Assembly (NCBI RefSeq): GCF_000270285.1
Contig: NC_015738.1
Coordinates: forward strand, 806,001-870,000
Source of the DNA: Eggerthella sp. YY7918
GTDB lineage: Bacteria > Actinomycetota > Coriobacteriia > Coriobacteriales > Eggerthellaceae
Reading direction: 5' to 3'
DNA length: 64,000 nt
The notes beneath the pieces were generated by a model. That model was not told the DNA's origin. It saw nothing but the letters and a program-made list of their open reading frames with translations, and searched no databases. Position numbers and translations under genes: made by a program. This document shows positions 19,198 through 27,767 of this stretch, piece by piece. Each line of letters starts with the position of its first letter. Position 1 is the first letter of the stretch.

Positions 19198-19641
19198 ATG
19201 TCGCTTGTAGATACCCTGCATATGACCGTTCTGACAAAAACTCCCGAACGCGTTGAAGCAACGATTCCTATTACCCCTGAGCTTTTTCAACCCCATGGCT
19301 TCTTGCACGGGGGTATAACGATTGCTCTGCTTGAGTCGGTTGCCAGCTTTGGTGCGGAATGCCATACAGATTTCGACAAGGAACTTCCTTTCGGAATTGA
19401 AGTTCAGGTGCGCCATCGTAAAAGCGGTCAAAAAGGAACACTTCTTGGCGTGGCGGAGTTGGACCATGAAGAGCCTTCGAAGTCGGGCGGGCGTAAGCAG
19501 TTTTGGAACGTGGCGGCCTACGATGACGAGGGCGATGTGATCTCTGACGGCAGGGTCATAACGAAGGTTGTCAGCTTGGAGCGTCTGGCAGAAAAAGAGC
19601 GCGAACGCTCTGCGTCGAAAGCATCTCAGCGCGCTTCATGA
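19198..19641 (+). CDS. PaaI-like hotdog-fold acyl-CoA thioesterase
   Basis: A 147-residue hotdog-fold protein. The conserved HGGITIALLESVASFG near residue 37 carries the family's HGG and the catalytic acidic residue further along the helix. Proteins of this type hydrolyse acyl- or aryl-CoA esters. I chose the ATG at 19198, preceded by GGAGG at ideal spacing, over an in-frame ATG at 19159 that has no ribosome site; the resulting start MSLVDTLHMTVL fits the family. Its end overlaps the 3' end of the convergent TetR gene by 6 bp. It may release free acids from the CoA pathway encoded next door, though its own promoter is separate. Confidence 0.82.
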   Translation: MSLVDTLHMTVLTKTPERVEATIPITPELFQPHGFLHGGITIALLESVASFGAECHTDFDKELPFGIEVQVRHRKSGQKGTLLGVAELDHEEPSKSGGRKQFWNVAAYDDEGDVISDGRVITKVVSLERLAEKERERSASKASQRAS

Positions 19642-20301
19642 TCGTGCCGCATATCGATTGATCGGGTGCGATTGGATGGCGGTATACAGCGATTCGTGAA
19701 GAATGTTCCAAAAGGGATTGGACTTGTCATCAAGCAGCACCTCGGGCTCGCTGCTTTCCAGGCAGAACCCAACGGTTGAAATCAAATAACGAGAACCCAT
19801 TAAAGCGAGCATATGCCTTGTTTCATCAGGCATGTATCGTCCATCGAGAATGAACAGAATATCGTTTTCGATAGCAGGTACATAAAGATTGACCAAACAT
19901 TGTCTAAATTCCAGTTCTTGGGGAGCAAACAGTTTTCGAAAAAACTGCTTTTTGTTCAGCGTGCAGCATACAAAGGTTTTCAAAAACTTTGAACAATCGA
20001 GTGTACGCGCGCCAGTTTCCACGTGTGCGTAGTATGCAATGGGTTGGTGTGATGAGGATTTTGCCGCGGGGGACATGAGCACAAGTTCATGTTCGGAGAA
20101 CGCTGCTCGGAGATATTCATCAAGGTTTCTTTGTAGCACCCACAGTGCCACCTCGAATTTGCTGGAGTAATGGTAGTAAAACGTGTTGCGATTGAGGCTG
20201 AGCTTCTCAATGATGCTTGCAATGCGTACTTGAGAGAGGGATGATCTCTCCACTTCGTCGATGAATTCGTCGACAATTGCTTGCTGCGTATTCCGCTTCA
20301 A
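19636..20301 (-). CDS. TetR-family transcriptional regulator
   Basis: A 221-residue regulator with the TetR helix-turn-helix near the N-terminus (SQVRIASIIEKLSLNRNTFY followed by YHYSSKFEVALWVLQRN). The ligand-binding part is divergent and cysteine-containing. The start is inferred to be TTG at 20301 because GAGGGGG lies 5 bp upstream; the open frame continues to a TTG at 20343, but that codon touches a perfect -10 (TATAAT), so it would lie at or before the transcription start. It is divergent from the CoA-transferase/dehydratase operon and is the obvious candidate to regulate it, sensing perhaps an acyl-CoA. Confidence 0.82.
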   Translation of the reverse strand: MKRNTQQAIVDEFIDEVERSSLSQVRIASIIEKLSLNRNTFYYHYSSKFEVALWVLQRNLDEYLRAAFSEHELVLMSPAAKSSSHQPIAYYAHVETGARTLDCSKFLKTFVCCTLNKKQFFRKLFAPQELEFRQCLVNLYVPAIENDILFILDGRYMPDETRHMLALMGSRYLISTVGFCLESSEPEVLLDDKSNPFWNILHESLYTAIQSHPINRYAARS

Positions 20302-20342
20302 AAGTTCCCCCTCGCACACGATGAGCTTATCGCATTGAATCA

Positions 20343-20348
20343 ATTATA
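20343..20348 (-). promoter_or_regulatory. -10 box of the TetR gene promoter
   Basis: A perfect TATAAT on the minus strand, about 42 bp before the inferred TTG start. The -35 region is AT-rich and weak. The 20302-20559 divergent region is clearly AT-rich compared with the genes. Confidence 0.55.
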
Positions 20349-20448
20349 GGCAAAATGAAAAAATGTTTAACGTTTTATACTAAATTCCAAAGTTGATGCG
20401 TTTCTCTCAAAAATGATACAACAAATTGACGAGGTGTTTTCCAAATTA

Positions 20449-20495
20449 ACTGTACAGAAATTGATTTTGACTATTAAATGGCCATTTTGTAGGCT
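20449..20495 (+). promoter_or_regulatory. Candidate promoter and palindrome upstream of the CoA-transferase operon
   Basis: TTGACT at 20467-20472 and TAGGCT at 20490-20495 are separated by 17 bp, a plausible sigma-A-type promoter with a weak -10. The 8-bp palindrome CTGTACAG lies about 10 bp upstream and could be part of a TetR operator. Confidence 0.35.
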
Positions 20496-20559
20496 TCACA
20501 CTGTCCTCATATCCGATACATCGAAGTTAACCGTAAGGCGCGAGTAATGAGGAGGCACA

Positions 20560-21804
20560 ATGGAGGATGTCAAGCGTCCACTCGATGGGGTCAAGGTTGT
20601 GGAAATGGCGACGTTTATCGCCGTTCCGGCGGTTGGTCGCATTTTGGCTGATATGGGGGCCGAGGTTATCAAGATTGAGTCGTCTAAGGGCGATAATCTA
20701 CGTTTTACGGCGCCGAACGAAGGACGCCCGAGCGATCCACATGAGGACACAAATTTTGATTTGGAGAACGCCAATAAAAAGGGTATCGTGCTTGACCTGC
20801 GTAGCGACAAGGGCAAAGAAGTCCTGTTTAAGTTGCTCGATGATGCCGACGTATTTTTGACCAATTGGCGTCCGCAGGCACTTGCTCGCCAGAATCTTAC
20901 CTACGAGGACATTAAAGAGCGCTATCCCCGTTTGGTGTATGCAAGTCTTACCGGTTATGGCGACAAGGGTCCCGATAAAGATCTGCCTGGCTTTGACTAC
21001 ACCGCCTTTTTTGCCCGCTCCGGTTGGGCTGGTTCGTTGTATCAAAAAGGAACGGTGCCTTCCAATCTCATTCCCGCACTCGGCGACCACCAGGCGGCGC
21101 TTGCGCTGACTGTCGGCGTTTTGTCGGCGCTGTTCCGTGCAGCAAAAACAGGGCAAGGTGAAAAAGTGTCCACTAATCTGCTGCACACCGCCGTGTGGGT
21201 GCAATCGTTCCAGATTCAGGGCGCTCAGTACGGAACCGAATTTAACGGGGTGAGTTATCCGTTTGATCGCCGCGACAATCCGTTGCCCTATCAACCTGCT
21301 GTCAAAACGAAAGATGGTCGGTTCTTGCAGGTTATGGGCCCGAACTATGGCATCTACTTCCCCCTCATCATGAAGGCAATTGGTCGCGAGGACCTTATCG
21401 ATGATCCCGTTTTCTGCGACCAGAAGAAGCTGCAGGATGCGGGCAAGGTGGGAGAGCTGTACGACATCGTGCAGGAAGGTTTTCAACAGAAGACAGCCGA
21501 GGAGTGGGCTCCTATTCTCACCGAGCTCGACATCCCCTTTGCACTGTGTAAGACCTACGAAGAGGTGGTCGACGACGAACAGGCGTGGGCAAACGACGTG
21601 TTCTACAAAATGGACTACCCACGTGGCGAGAAGGCATTGGTACGCGTTCCGATTGATCTGGAGGAGACGCCACTGCCTCCTTACGAGAAAGCGCCTCTTC
21701 TGGGTGAAGATACCGAATGCGTGCTGAAAGACCTTGGCTATTCCGATGAGGACATCAAAGCCATGCTCGATCAAAACATCGCCATGCAGGGCGAACGTAA
21801 ATAG
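20560..21804 (+). CDS. Class III (CaiB/BaiF-type) CoA-transferase
   Basis: Family III CoA-transferases move CoA between carboxylic acids. The 414-residue protein starts after GAGGAG and shows the conserved N-terminal LDGVKVVEMATFIAVPAVGR and DMGAEVIKIES, LDLRSDKGKEVLFKLL, and PGFDYTAFFARSG, where D146 is the expected acyl-carrying aspartate. It is followed by the two dehydratase subunits, the arrangement seen in the HadA-HadBC and FldA-FldBC amino-acid fermentation systems, where the transferase loads CoA from the product acid onto the 2-hydroxy acid. The substrate here is unknown. Confidence 0.9.
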   Translation: MEDVKRPLDGVKVVEMATFIAVPAVGRILADMGAEVIKIESSKGDNLRFTAPNEGRPSDPHEDTNFDLENANKKGIVLDLRSDKGKEVLFKLLDDADVFLTNWRPQALARQNLTYEDIKERYPRLVYASLTGYGDKGPDKDLPGFDYTAFFARSGWAGSLYQKGTVPSNLIPALGDHQAALALTVGVLSALFRAAKTGQGEKVSTNLLHTAVWVQSFQIQGAQYGTEFNGVSYPFDRRDNPLPYQPAVKTKDGRFLQVMGPNYGIYFPLIMKAIGREDLIDDPVFCDQKKLQDAGKVGELYDIVQEGFQQKTAEEWAPILTELDIPFALCKTYEEVVDDEQAWANDVFYKMDYPRGEKALVRVPIDLEETPLPPYEKAPLLGEDTECVLKDLGYSDEDIKAMLDQNIAMQGERK

Positions 21805-21832
21805 CGCTGTAGGGTTGAACGGAGGAGATTCA

Positions 21833-23068
21833 ATGACGGTTGAAGAGAACGGTGTTGTCGAGAAGCTTCCAGCGAAGAAGGTCTTGGCAAACATTGCGGA
21901 TCGCGTGTACAAAGACGCGCTTGAGGCGAAGGCTCGTGGTGAAAAGATCGGCTGGATATCATCCAATTTTCCGCAGGAGATTCCCGAGACGCTGGGTTTG
22001 CACTGTGTCTATCCCGAAAGCCAAGCAGCTGCTATCTCTGCGAAGGGCGGAAGCCTTCCGCTGCTTGAGCATACAGAAGGCGACCTAGGCTATTCCAGTG
22101 ATTTGTGTGCGTATGCACGCATCAGTCTGGCTTATGCCGACTTGGGTGCGTGCCCAAATGGCGAATGTGAGATGCCGCTTCCGGATTTTGTGTTGTGCTG
22201 TAACAATATCTGCAACTGCATGATGAACTGGTACGAGAACATCGGGCAGATGCTTGATATCCCGGTGATCATGATAGATGTGCCCTTTAACGACAAATAC
22301 GACGTCGATCAAAAGCGTGTCGACTACATGAAAGGGCAGTTTGACGACTGTATCAAGCAGCTCGAAGAGATCACCGGCAAGAAATGGAATGAGCAGCGCT
22401 TTCATGAGGTGTGCGATATCTCTTGCAAGGTGGGCGAAGCGTGGCTTGAGGCTACACAGTACATGGGCTACAAGCCTTCGCCGCTCAATGGCTTCGAACT
22501 GTTCAACCATATGGCCGTTGCCACTATGGCACGCGGTAAACAGGAGTCGCTTGACGGATTCCTTCAGCTCATTGAGGAGTATAAGCAAAATGTGGCCACA
22601 GGTACTTCCACGTTCAGGGAAGAAGAAACGAGCCGCGTTATGTTCGAAGGTATCGCTTGTTGGCCGTTTCTGCGTGCGACTTTGAGTCCCCTCAAGCACA
22701 ATGGTGCCAACGTAACCGCCTGCGTGTATGGTCCCTCATTTGCGTTCATGTACGGTAACACCGACGAGATGATGAAGGCGTATGCGGGTGTTCCGAATGC
22801 CATCAACCTTGAACGCGCGACCGAGCTGCGTAAAAAGCTGTGTTTAGAAGGCAAGGTGGATGGTGGCCTGGTGCATATCAATCGCTCCTGCAAAATGTGG
22901 TCGGGCATTGCGCCTGAGATGGGGCGCCGCATTAGCGAAGATATCCACATCCCCATCGTTACATTCGATGGCGATCAGTCCGACCCGCGCAACTTCAGTG
23001 AAGCTCAATACAACACACGAGTTGAAGGTCTGCTCGAGGTTATGAACAGCACTAAGAAGGGGGAGTAG
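21833..23068 (+). CDS. 2-hydroxyacyl-CoA dehydratase, larger subunit (HadB/FldB-like)
   Basis: One half of an iron-sulfur dehydratase that removes water from an (R)-2-hydroxyacyl-CoA through a ketyl radical. The 411-residue protein starts after GGAGGAG and has the family's cysteine pattern, including YSSDLCAYARISLAY, FVLCCNNICNCMMNWYENI and, near the C-terminus, HINRSCKMWSGIAPEMGRR followed by FDGDQSDPRNFSEAQYNTRV. It lies 28 bp after the CoA-transferase and 4 bp before the smaller subunit. The activator gene stands about 3.9 kb downstream. A benzoyl-CoA-reductase-like role is less likely because only two subunits are present and a CoA-transferase precedes them. Confidence 0.9.
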   Translation: MTVEENGVVEKLPAKKVLANIADRVYKDALEAKARGEKIGWISSNFPQEIPETLGLHCVYPESQAAAISAKGGSLPLLEHTEGDLGYSSDLCAYARISLAYADLGACPNGECEMPLPDFVLCCNNICNCMMNWYENIGQMLDIPVIMIDVPFNDKYDVDQKRVDYMKGQFDDCIKQLEEITGKKWNEQRFHEVCDISCKVGEAWLEATQYMGYKPSPLNGFELFNHMAVATMARGKQESLDGFLQLIEEYKQNVATGTSTFREEETSRVMFEGIACWPFLRATLSPLKHNGANVTACVYGPSFAFMYGNTDEMMKAYAGVPNAINLERATELRKKLCLEGKVDGGLVHINRSCKMWSGIAPEMGRRISEDIHIPIVTFDGDQSDPRNFSEAQYNTRVEGLLEVMNSTKKGE

Positions 23069-23072
23069 GGAT

Positions 23073-24203
23073 ATGGCGAGAATCCAAGACTTACTGAATG
23101 GTTTTTCAGAAGTTGCATCCAATCCGACGGTCGAACTTGATAAGCATCTTGCTGCAGGCAAGCGCGTTATCGGCGTCGGACCGTACCACGTACCTGAAGA
23201 GCTGGTTCACGCTGCTGGCGCGGTGCCGTTTGGCGTATGGGGCGCTATCGGTCAGGCGGTTGAAGCGAAAAAATACTTTCCTCCGTTTTATTGCTCAATT
23301 TGCCAAATGACGCTTGAAATGGGCCTTACCGGAAAGCTTGACAGACTGTCTGGCATGATGATTACCGGCATCTGTGATACGCTCCGTGCTTTTTCACAAA
23401 ATTGGAAGGCGGGCATGGGCAGTCGCGTTCCCATGATCTACGTGACAAATGCGCAGAATCGTTTCTTGCCTGCTGGTCGTACGTACAATATTGAGGCATA
23501 TGCCGAAGTCAAGCGTGGTGTTGAGGAATGCTGTAACGCCGTTATCGAAGACGATGATCTGCGTGCATCTATTGCGCTGTATAACGAATGGCGCGCCGCA
23601 ATGCGCGAATTTGTGCACTTGGCGGGACAGCACCCGGCTGAGGTCAGTGTTTCTGCACGAGTCTCTGTCATTAATTCTAGCTATTACATGGCCAAGGAAG
23701 ACCATCTTGCGAAGATTCACGAACTTAACGCCTTGTTGGCTGAGCTGCCTGCTTCTACGAATGGATTCAAGAAAATTGTGCTCTCGGGTGTGTATGAAGA
23801 CATCCCGGCTATTACGGACATTCTTGAAGATAACAACTTCGTCGTTGTTGCTGACGATCTTGCGAAGGAGTCCCGCGCATTCTCGCGCCAAGTTCCTCAG
23901 ACGGGCGATCCCATAGAGGCGCTGGCAGAAGGCTGGTGCGCGCTGAAGGAAGACACAGAACTGTTCGATCCCAAAAAACGTCACATCCGTAAGGTTGTAT
24001 CGCTTGCCAAAGAACACGAAGCTCAAGGGGTTGTCATCCTTCTCGCCAAGTTCTGCGATCCGGAAGAGTTCGAGGCGCCACTGGTGACAAAAGCGCTCAA
24101 GGAAGCAGGCATTCCTGTTGTGACTATCGAAGTGGATCAGTCAACCGAAAGCTATGAACAGGCGCGCACGCAACTTGAAACGTTTGCTGAGATATTGGAT
24201 TAA
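23073..24203 (+). CDS. 2-hydroxyacyl-CoA dehydratase, smaller subunit (HadC/FldC-like)
   Basis: Second subunit of the dehydratase, 376 residues. The N-terminus has VIGVGPYHVPEELVHAAGAV and FGVWG, then FYCSICQMTLEMGL and MMITGICDTLRAFSQNW with cysteines expected to bind the second [4Fe-4S] cluster; the C-terminal half shows VVILLAKFCDPEEFEAP and a conserved IPVVTIEVDQSTESYEQART, typical of the family. The ATG is 4 bp after the larger subunit, preceded by GGGGGAG, so expression is coupled. A terminator-like hairpin follows the stop. Confidence 0.9.
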   Translation: MARIQDLLNGFSEVASNPTVELDKHLAAGKRVIGVGPYHVPEELVHAAGAVPFGVWGAIGQAVEAKKYFPPFYCSICQMTLEMGLTGKLDRLSGMMITGICDTLRAFSQNWKAGMGSRVPMIYVTNAQNRFLPAGRTYNIEAYAEVKRGVEECCNAVIEDDDLRASIALYNEWRAAMREFVHLAGQHPAEVSVSARVSVINSSYYMAKEDHLAKIHELNALLAELPASTNGFKKIVLSGVYEDIPAITDILEDNNFVVVADDLAKESRAFSRQVPQTGDPIEALAEGWCALKEDTELFDPKKRHIRKVVSLAKEHEAQGVVILLAKFCDPEEFEAPLVTKALKEAGIPVVTIEVDQSTESYEQARTQLETFAEILD

Positions 24204-24220
24204 AGCCGATGTGTCGTGAT

Positions 24221-24253
24221 GCGGCGTATTTTGCATGGCAATTCATACGCCGC
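24221..24253 (+). terminator. Hairpin between the dehydratase and MFS genes
   Basis: GCGGCGTAT and ATACGCCGC form a 9-bp stem; CTTCTTGCTT follows, a weak U-tract. It may reduce read-through from the transferase-dehydratase unit into the transporter gene. Confidence 0.5.
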
Positions 24254-24293
24254 CTTCTTGCTTAGCCCTGTATGAGATGAGAAATGAGAACTA

Positions 24294-25622
24294 ATGAGTG
24301 AGGACATAAAAAAGAAGAACAAAGGCGAGTTTCATTACGCGTTTTTGATCGTCGCTTCGGGCATAGTTATTACGTGCATTCCCTGTGCGTTGGTACTATC
24401 CTGTGCCGGCATTTTCTTTTCGCCCGTGTCGGATTACTTTGGGGTGCCTAAGGCTACCTTCACCACATACTTCAGCATTTTGAATTTGTTCCAAATGCTC
24501 ACGCTGCCTTTTGCGGGCAAAATCATGTCGCGTTTCGATCTTCGCATTGTGCTTTCGGCGTGTGTGCTGATCGATGGTCTTGCCTATATCGCCATGTCGA
24601 TGTTCAGCCAGGTATGGATGTTCTACATCTCCGGCGCGCTTTTAGGAATCGGTATTGCTCCGCTCATCTACATGGCAGTGCCAACGCTCATCAATGCTTG
24701 GTGCGTGAAGAAAGTGGGCTTCTTTGTGGGTTTATGCATGGCGTTTACCGGCATCGGAGGGGTAATTTTCAACACCGTCGGTACGGCAATCATTGTTTCT
24801 GGGGACGAAGGATGGCGCATGGGCTATCTGGTGTTCGGTATCCTCATGCTTGTCTGTACGTTGCCATTCACACTCTTTGTTGTGCGATCTCGTCCCTCCG
24901 ACAAAGGTCTTGAGCCCTATGGTGCAGGTGAGACTTTTGTACCCGGCAAAAAGGGTATGCAGACTCCTCCTGATCTTGAGGGGGCTCCAGTGGGTCTTGC
25001 TATGAAAAGTTTTGCCTTTGTTCTGGTGGCAGCTTTCGCATTTTTGGTTACGTTCAATCAGTTTGTATACTCGTTCCTGCCCAGCTATGCGCAATCCTTC
25101 TCTGACACCATTCCGGCCATTGCGGCGCTTTCCGGTGTGCTTGCGTCTTCGTGCATGGCGGGACAGGCGCTTGGAAAAGTTGTACTCGGCGCGGTTAATG
25201 ATCGCTCGGTGAGAGCGGGCCTTGGTCTTGCGGTCGGGTCTGGCGTGGTGGGCGTGTTGCTCATGTGGTTCTTGCCGGGTCAGGCAGTGTTGCTTTTAAT
25301 CGGTGGCTTTTTGTTTGGCTTCATTTATGCCTGCATCACCGTACAAACACCTCTTCTTACGCGTGCCGTGTTCGGTTCGTATGATTACGCCAACATCTAT
25401 TCGCGTGTTTCCATGTTTGGCACGCTTGCTGGTGTGTTGTCGCCGGTCTTTCTTGGGTGGCTTGTCGACCAGCCGGGAGGTTTCGACGGCATGTTTCTCA
25501 TCAGTCTCGCCAGTATGGCAATTTGCTTTGTACTTGGCATGATTGCCCTTGCTCAAGGAGACAAGTTGAAAGCGACGCGTCCCCTCAAAGATGGTAAGCC
25601 GCTGGAAACGCCAGTCCACTGA
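24294..25622 (+). CDS. MFS transporter, OFA-like
   Basis: A 442-residue major facilitator with about 12 membrane helices, resembling the oxalate/formate antiporter-type group that often carries monocarboxylates. An acidic and basic cytoplasmic start (SEDIKKKNKGEFHY) precedes helix 1. The central loop at about 205-240 is hydrophilic. The ribosome site is weak (GAGAA). It lies inside the dehydratase cluster between HadC-like and acyl-CoA dehydrogenase genes, so import of the substrate acid or export of the reduced acid is likely. Substrate cannot be deduced. Confidence 0.85.
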   Translation: MSEDIKKKNKGEFHYAFLIVASGIVITCIPCALVLSCAGIFFSPVSDYFGVPKATFTTYFSILNLFQMLTLPFAGKIMSRFDLRIVLSACVLIDGLAYIAMSMFSQVWMFYISGALLGIGIAPLIYMAVPTLINAWCVKKVGFFVGLCMAFTGIGGVIFNTVGTAIIVSGDEGWRMGYLVFGILMLVCTLPFTLFVVRSRPSDKGLEPYGAGETFVPGKKGMQTPPDLEGAPVGLAMKSFAFVLVAAFAFLVTFNQFVYSFLPSYAQSFSDTIPAIAALSGVLASSCMAGQALGKVVLGAVNDRSVRAGLGLAVGSGVVGVLLMWFLPGQAVLLLIGGFLFGFIYACITVQTPLLTRAVFGSYDYANIYSRVSMFGTLAGVLSPVFLGWLVDQPGGFDGMFLISLASMAICFVLGMIALAQGDKLKATRPLKDGKPLETPVH

Positions 25623-25670
25623 AGATAACGCACAGCTGATGCGAACTCCAAACGGAGCACATAGATAACA

Positions 25671-25706
25671 AGACAAGTAATACGACAAGTAGCAAGACAA
25701 GAGAAA
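25671..25706 (+). repeat. Three imperfect 12-bp tandem repeats in the acyl-CoA dehydrogenase leader
   Basis: AGACAAGTAATA, CGACAAGTAGCA and AGACAAGAGAAA stand in tandem, sharing GACAAG at a 12-bp period, ending 9 bp before the start codon. They occupy the place where a ribosome site is expected. Confidence 0.6.
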
Positions 25707-25715
25707 GAGACTACG

Positions 25716-26876
25716 ATGGCAATTGATTTTTCCCTCACCGATGAACAAGAACTGCTGGTTGAGAGCATTCAAGAGTTTTGCGAGCGCTACCTTGATGAAA
25801 AGAAAATCGTCGAGATGTTTGAAGCTCACGGTATGTCCGATGAACTGATTAAAGCCTATCTCGAAGCGGGTTTCGGTCTTATGGGTATCCCCGAGGAGCA
25901 GGGCGGTGTTCCTTGCGACCGCGTGACGCTCGGACTACTAACTGAGGAATTCGCACATCACTCGGGCGCTATCACACCATTTTTGAACAATACGCTTGCC
26001 ATGTGCGACATGATCGATTTCGGTAGCCCCGAACAGGTGGAAATGTGTATGAACGTCTATCTGGAAACAGGCAAGCCCATCTTCTCGCTTGGCTTCTCGG
26101 AGCCCGGTGCCGGGTCCGATAACGCTTCTATGACCGCTGTTACCAAAAAGCAAGCCGACGGCACGTATCTCTTGAACGGTCAGAAGACGTGGGTTACTCA
26201 GGGCGAAGTATTTCCTTATGTGCTGGTTGTTGCCAAAGACGAAGATCCTGCTCCGGAAAACCGTACCATGTCCATGTGGCTTGTGCCGCTTGAGACGGCT
26301 GGTCTTTCGACGGCGAAGCTTGAAAAGCGTGGCCAGCAGATTATGCCGTTTTGCGAGATGTACTTCGACGATGTCGTGCTGACCGAAGATATGCGCGTAG
26401 GGCAAGCAGGGGAGGGCTTCGGGAACCTCATGAAGAACTTCGAAATGGAGCGTTCTCTGATTGTTGCCCAGTGTCTCGGTTGTGCTCAGGCCTGTATGGA
26501 TGATGCGGCCAAGTACACCAACGAACGCATCACATTTGGTAAACCAATCTCGAATTATCAGATGATTCAGCAAAAGTTGACCGACATGGAAACGGCCCTT
26601 ATCAACGTGCGTAACCTATTGCGTTACACGTTATGGAAGATGGACAATGGTCAATCGGTTCGTATCGAAAGTGCTCTGCTCAAGCGCTATGGTGCCATGC
26701 AGTGCGCCTGGGTGTGCGACGAGGCCGTGCAAATTTTCGCGGGCTTGGGTTATACCACCGAGACGCGCGTGGGCCGTATTGCCAACGATGTGCGTGGCAT
26801 GCGTATCGCAGGCGGTACTGATGAGATTATGGTTTACATCGCCGGTCGGCAGCTAGCTAAAAAATACGCGAGGTAG
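25716..26876 (+). CDS. Acyl-CoA dehydrogenase (first copy)
   Basis: A 386-residue flavoprotein of the acyl-CoA dehydrogenase family. It shows FSLGFSEPGAGSDNASM (FAD-contacting region), the ERSLIVAQCLGCAQACMDDA helix, and the C-terminal RGMRIAGGTDEIM. The last motif has Gly where short-chain dehydrogenases carry the catalytic Glu (YEGT), as in family members whose base sits elsewhere. In this pathway it would reduce the enoyl-CoA made by the dehydratase, as AcdB does in Stickland clusters. No EtfA or EtfB gene is in the window, so the electron donor is encoded elsewhere. Confidence 0.9.
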   Translation: MAIDFSLTDEQELLVESIQEFCERYLDEKKIVEMFEAHGMSDELIKAYLEAGFGLMGIPEEQGGVPCDRVTLGLLTEEFAHHSGAITPFLNNTLAMCDMIDFGSPEQVEMCMNVYLETGKPIFSLGFSEPGAGSDNASMTAVTKKQADGTYLLNGQKTWVTQGEVFPYVLVVAKDEDPAPENRTMSMWLVPLETAGLSTAKLEKRGQQIMPFCEMYFDDVVLTEDMRVGQAGEGFGNLMKNFEMERSLIVAQCLGCAQACMDDAAKYTNERITFGKPISNYQMIQQKLTDMETALINVRNLLRYTLWKMDNGQSVRIESALLKRYGAMQCAWVCDEAVQIFAGLGYTTETRVGRIANDVRGMRIAGGTDEIMVYIAGRQLAKKYAR

Positions 26877-26888
26877 GGCGTCGCCGCG

Positions 26889-26923
26889 CCGAGACGCTGT
26901 GTATGCTCTTTGCAGCGTCTCGG
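26889..26923. terminator. Perfect hairpin without U-tract after the first acyl-CoA dehydrogenase
   Basis: CCGAGACGCTG and its exact complement form an 11-bp stem with a 13-nt loop, 12 bp after the stop codon. No T-run follows. Confidence 0.45.
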
Positions 26924-26969
26924 TACGTTGGCTGACCTTTGATACGAGGCGCGACAAGGGGATGAAAGC

Positions 26970-27764
26970 ATGGAAGCGACATTCTTTTTGGGCATCGATT
27001 CTGGATCGACGGCTTCAAAGTGTGTAATTGTCAATGAACAGGGCGACATCGTGTCAAGCGGCTTGTTCTCGCAAGGTGCGGGCACGGCGGGGCCTTCAGC
27101 GGCGGTCGAGAAAGCGCTTGTGCAGGTTGGTATCACCCGCAACGATATTGTGAAGTCGTGTGCGACTGGCTATGGACGCAACTTAGTCGACTGGGCGGAT
27201 GATCAGAAATCGGAGCTTTCCTGTCATGCGAAAGGCGCCGCAAAGCTGTTTTCGGGCGCAAGGACCATCATCGACATTGGCGGCCAGGATGCCAAAGTGC
27301 TTTCTGTCGATTCTGCAGGTCGCTTGGAACAGTTTGTCATGAACGATAAGTGCGCGGCTGGTACAGGACGCTTTCTTGATGTGATGGCATCGGTATTCGG
27401 CGTTAAGGTGAGCGATCTGGCCGATTTGGACGCACGGTCTACGAAGGTTGCTCCCATATCTTCGACCTGTACCGTGTTTGCCGAGTCTGAAGTCATTTCA
27501 AAACTGGCTGCGGGGGAAGAAATACCCGACATCGTGGCTGGTGTACACACATCGGTGGTCGAGCGTATCTATGGCCTCGCAAAGCGCCTGGGCGTGAAGC
27601 CGCAGGTGGCTATGACTGGCGGGGTGGCTTTGAACGCAGGGTTATGCCGACGCTTGGAAGAGCGTCTGGGGTATTCTCTTATGACTTCCGAGCTTTCCCA
27701 ACTTTGCGGAGCTTTGGGCGCGGCGCTGTTTGCGCGTGGGATGCAACAAGCGACTCAGGGATAG
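26970..27764 (+). CDS. 2-hydroxyacyl-CoA dehydratase activator (HadI/FldI-like)
   Basis: The activator is an ASKHA-fold homodimer with one [4Fe-4S] cluster at the dimer interface; it delivers an ATP-driven low-potential electron to the dehydratase. The 264-residue protein shows FLGIDSGSTASKCVI, ATGYGRNLV, TIIDIGGQDAKVL, and two cluster cysteines, C128 in NDKCAAGTG and C167 in SSTCTVFAESEV; MTGGVALNAGL follows. Length and motifs match the family well. It is separated from its dehydratase by a transporter and a dehydrogenase but is clearly part of the same cluster. Confidence 0.93.
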   Translation: MEATFFLGIDSGSTASKCVIVNEQGDIVSSGLFSQGAGTAGPSAAVEKALVQVGITRNDIVKSCATGYGRNLVDWADDQKSELSCHAKGAAKLFSGARTIIDIGGQDAKVLSVDSAGRLEQFVMNDKCAAGTGRFLDVMASVFGVKVSDLADLDARSTKVAPISSTCTVFAESEVISKLAAGEEIPDIVAGVHTSVVERIYGLAKRLGVKPQVAMTGGVALNAGLCRRLEERLGYSLMTSELSQLCGALGAALFARGMQQATQG

Positions 27765-27767
27765 CAT

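Noticed and set aside
20698-21966. 422-codon minus-strand frame opposite the CoA-transferase
   Set aside because: Shadow frame; the plus strand has clear family motifs.
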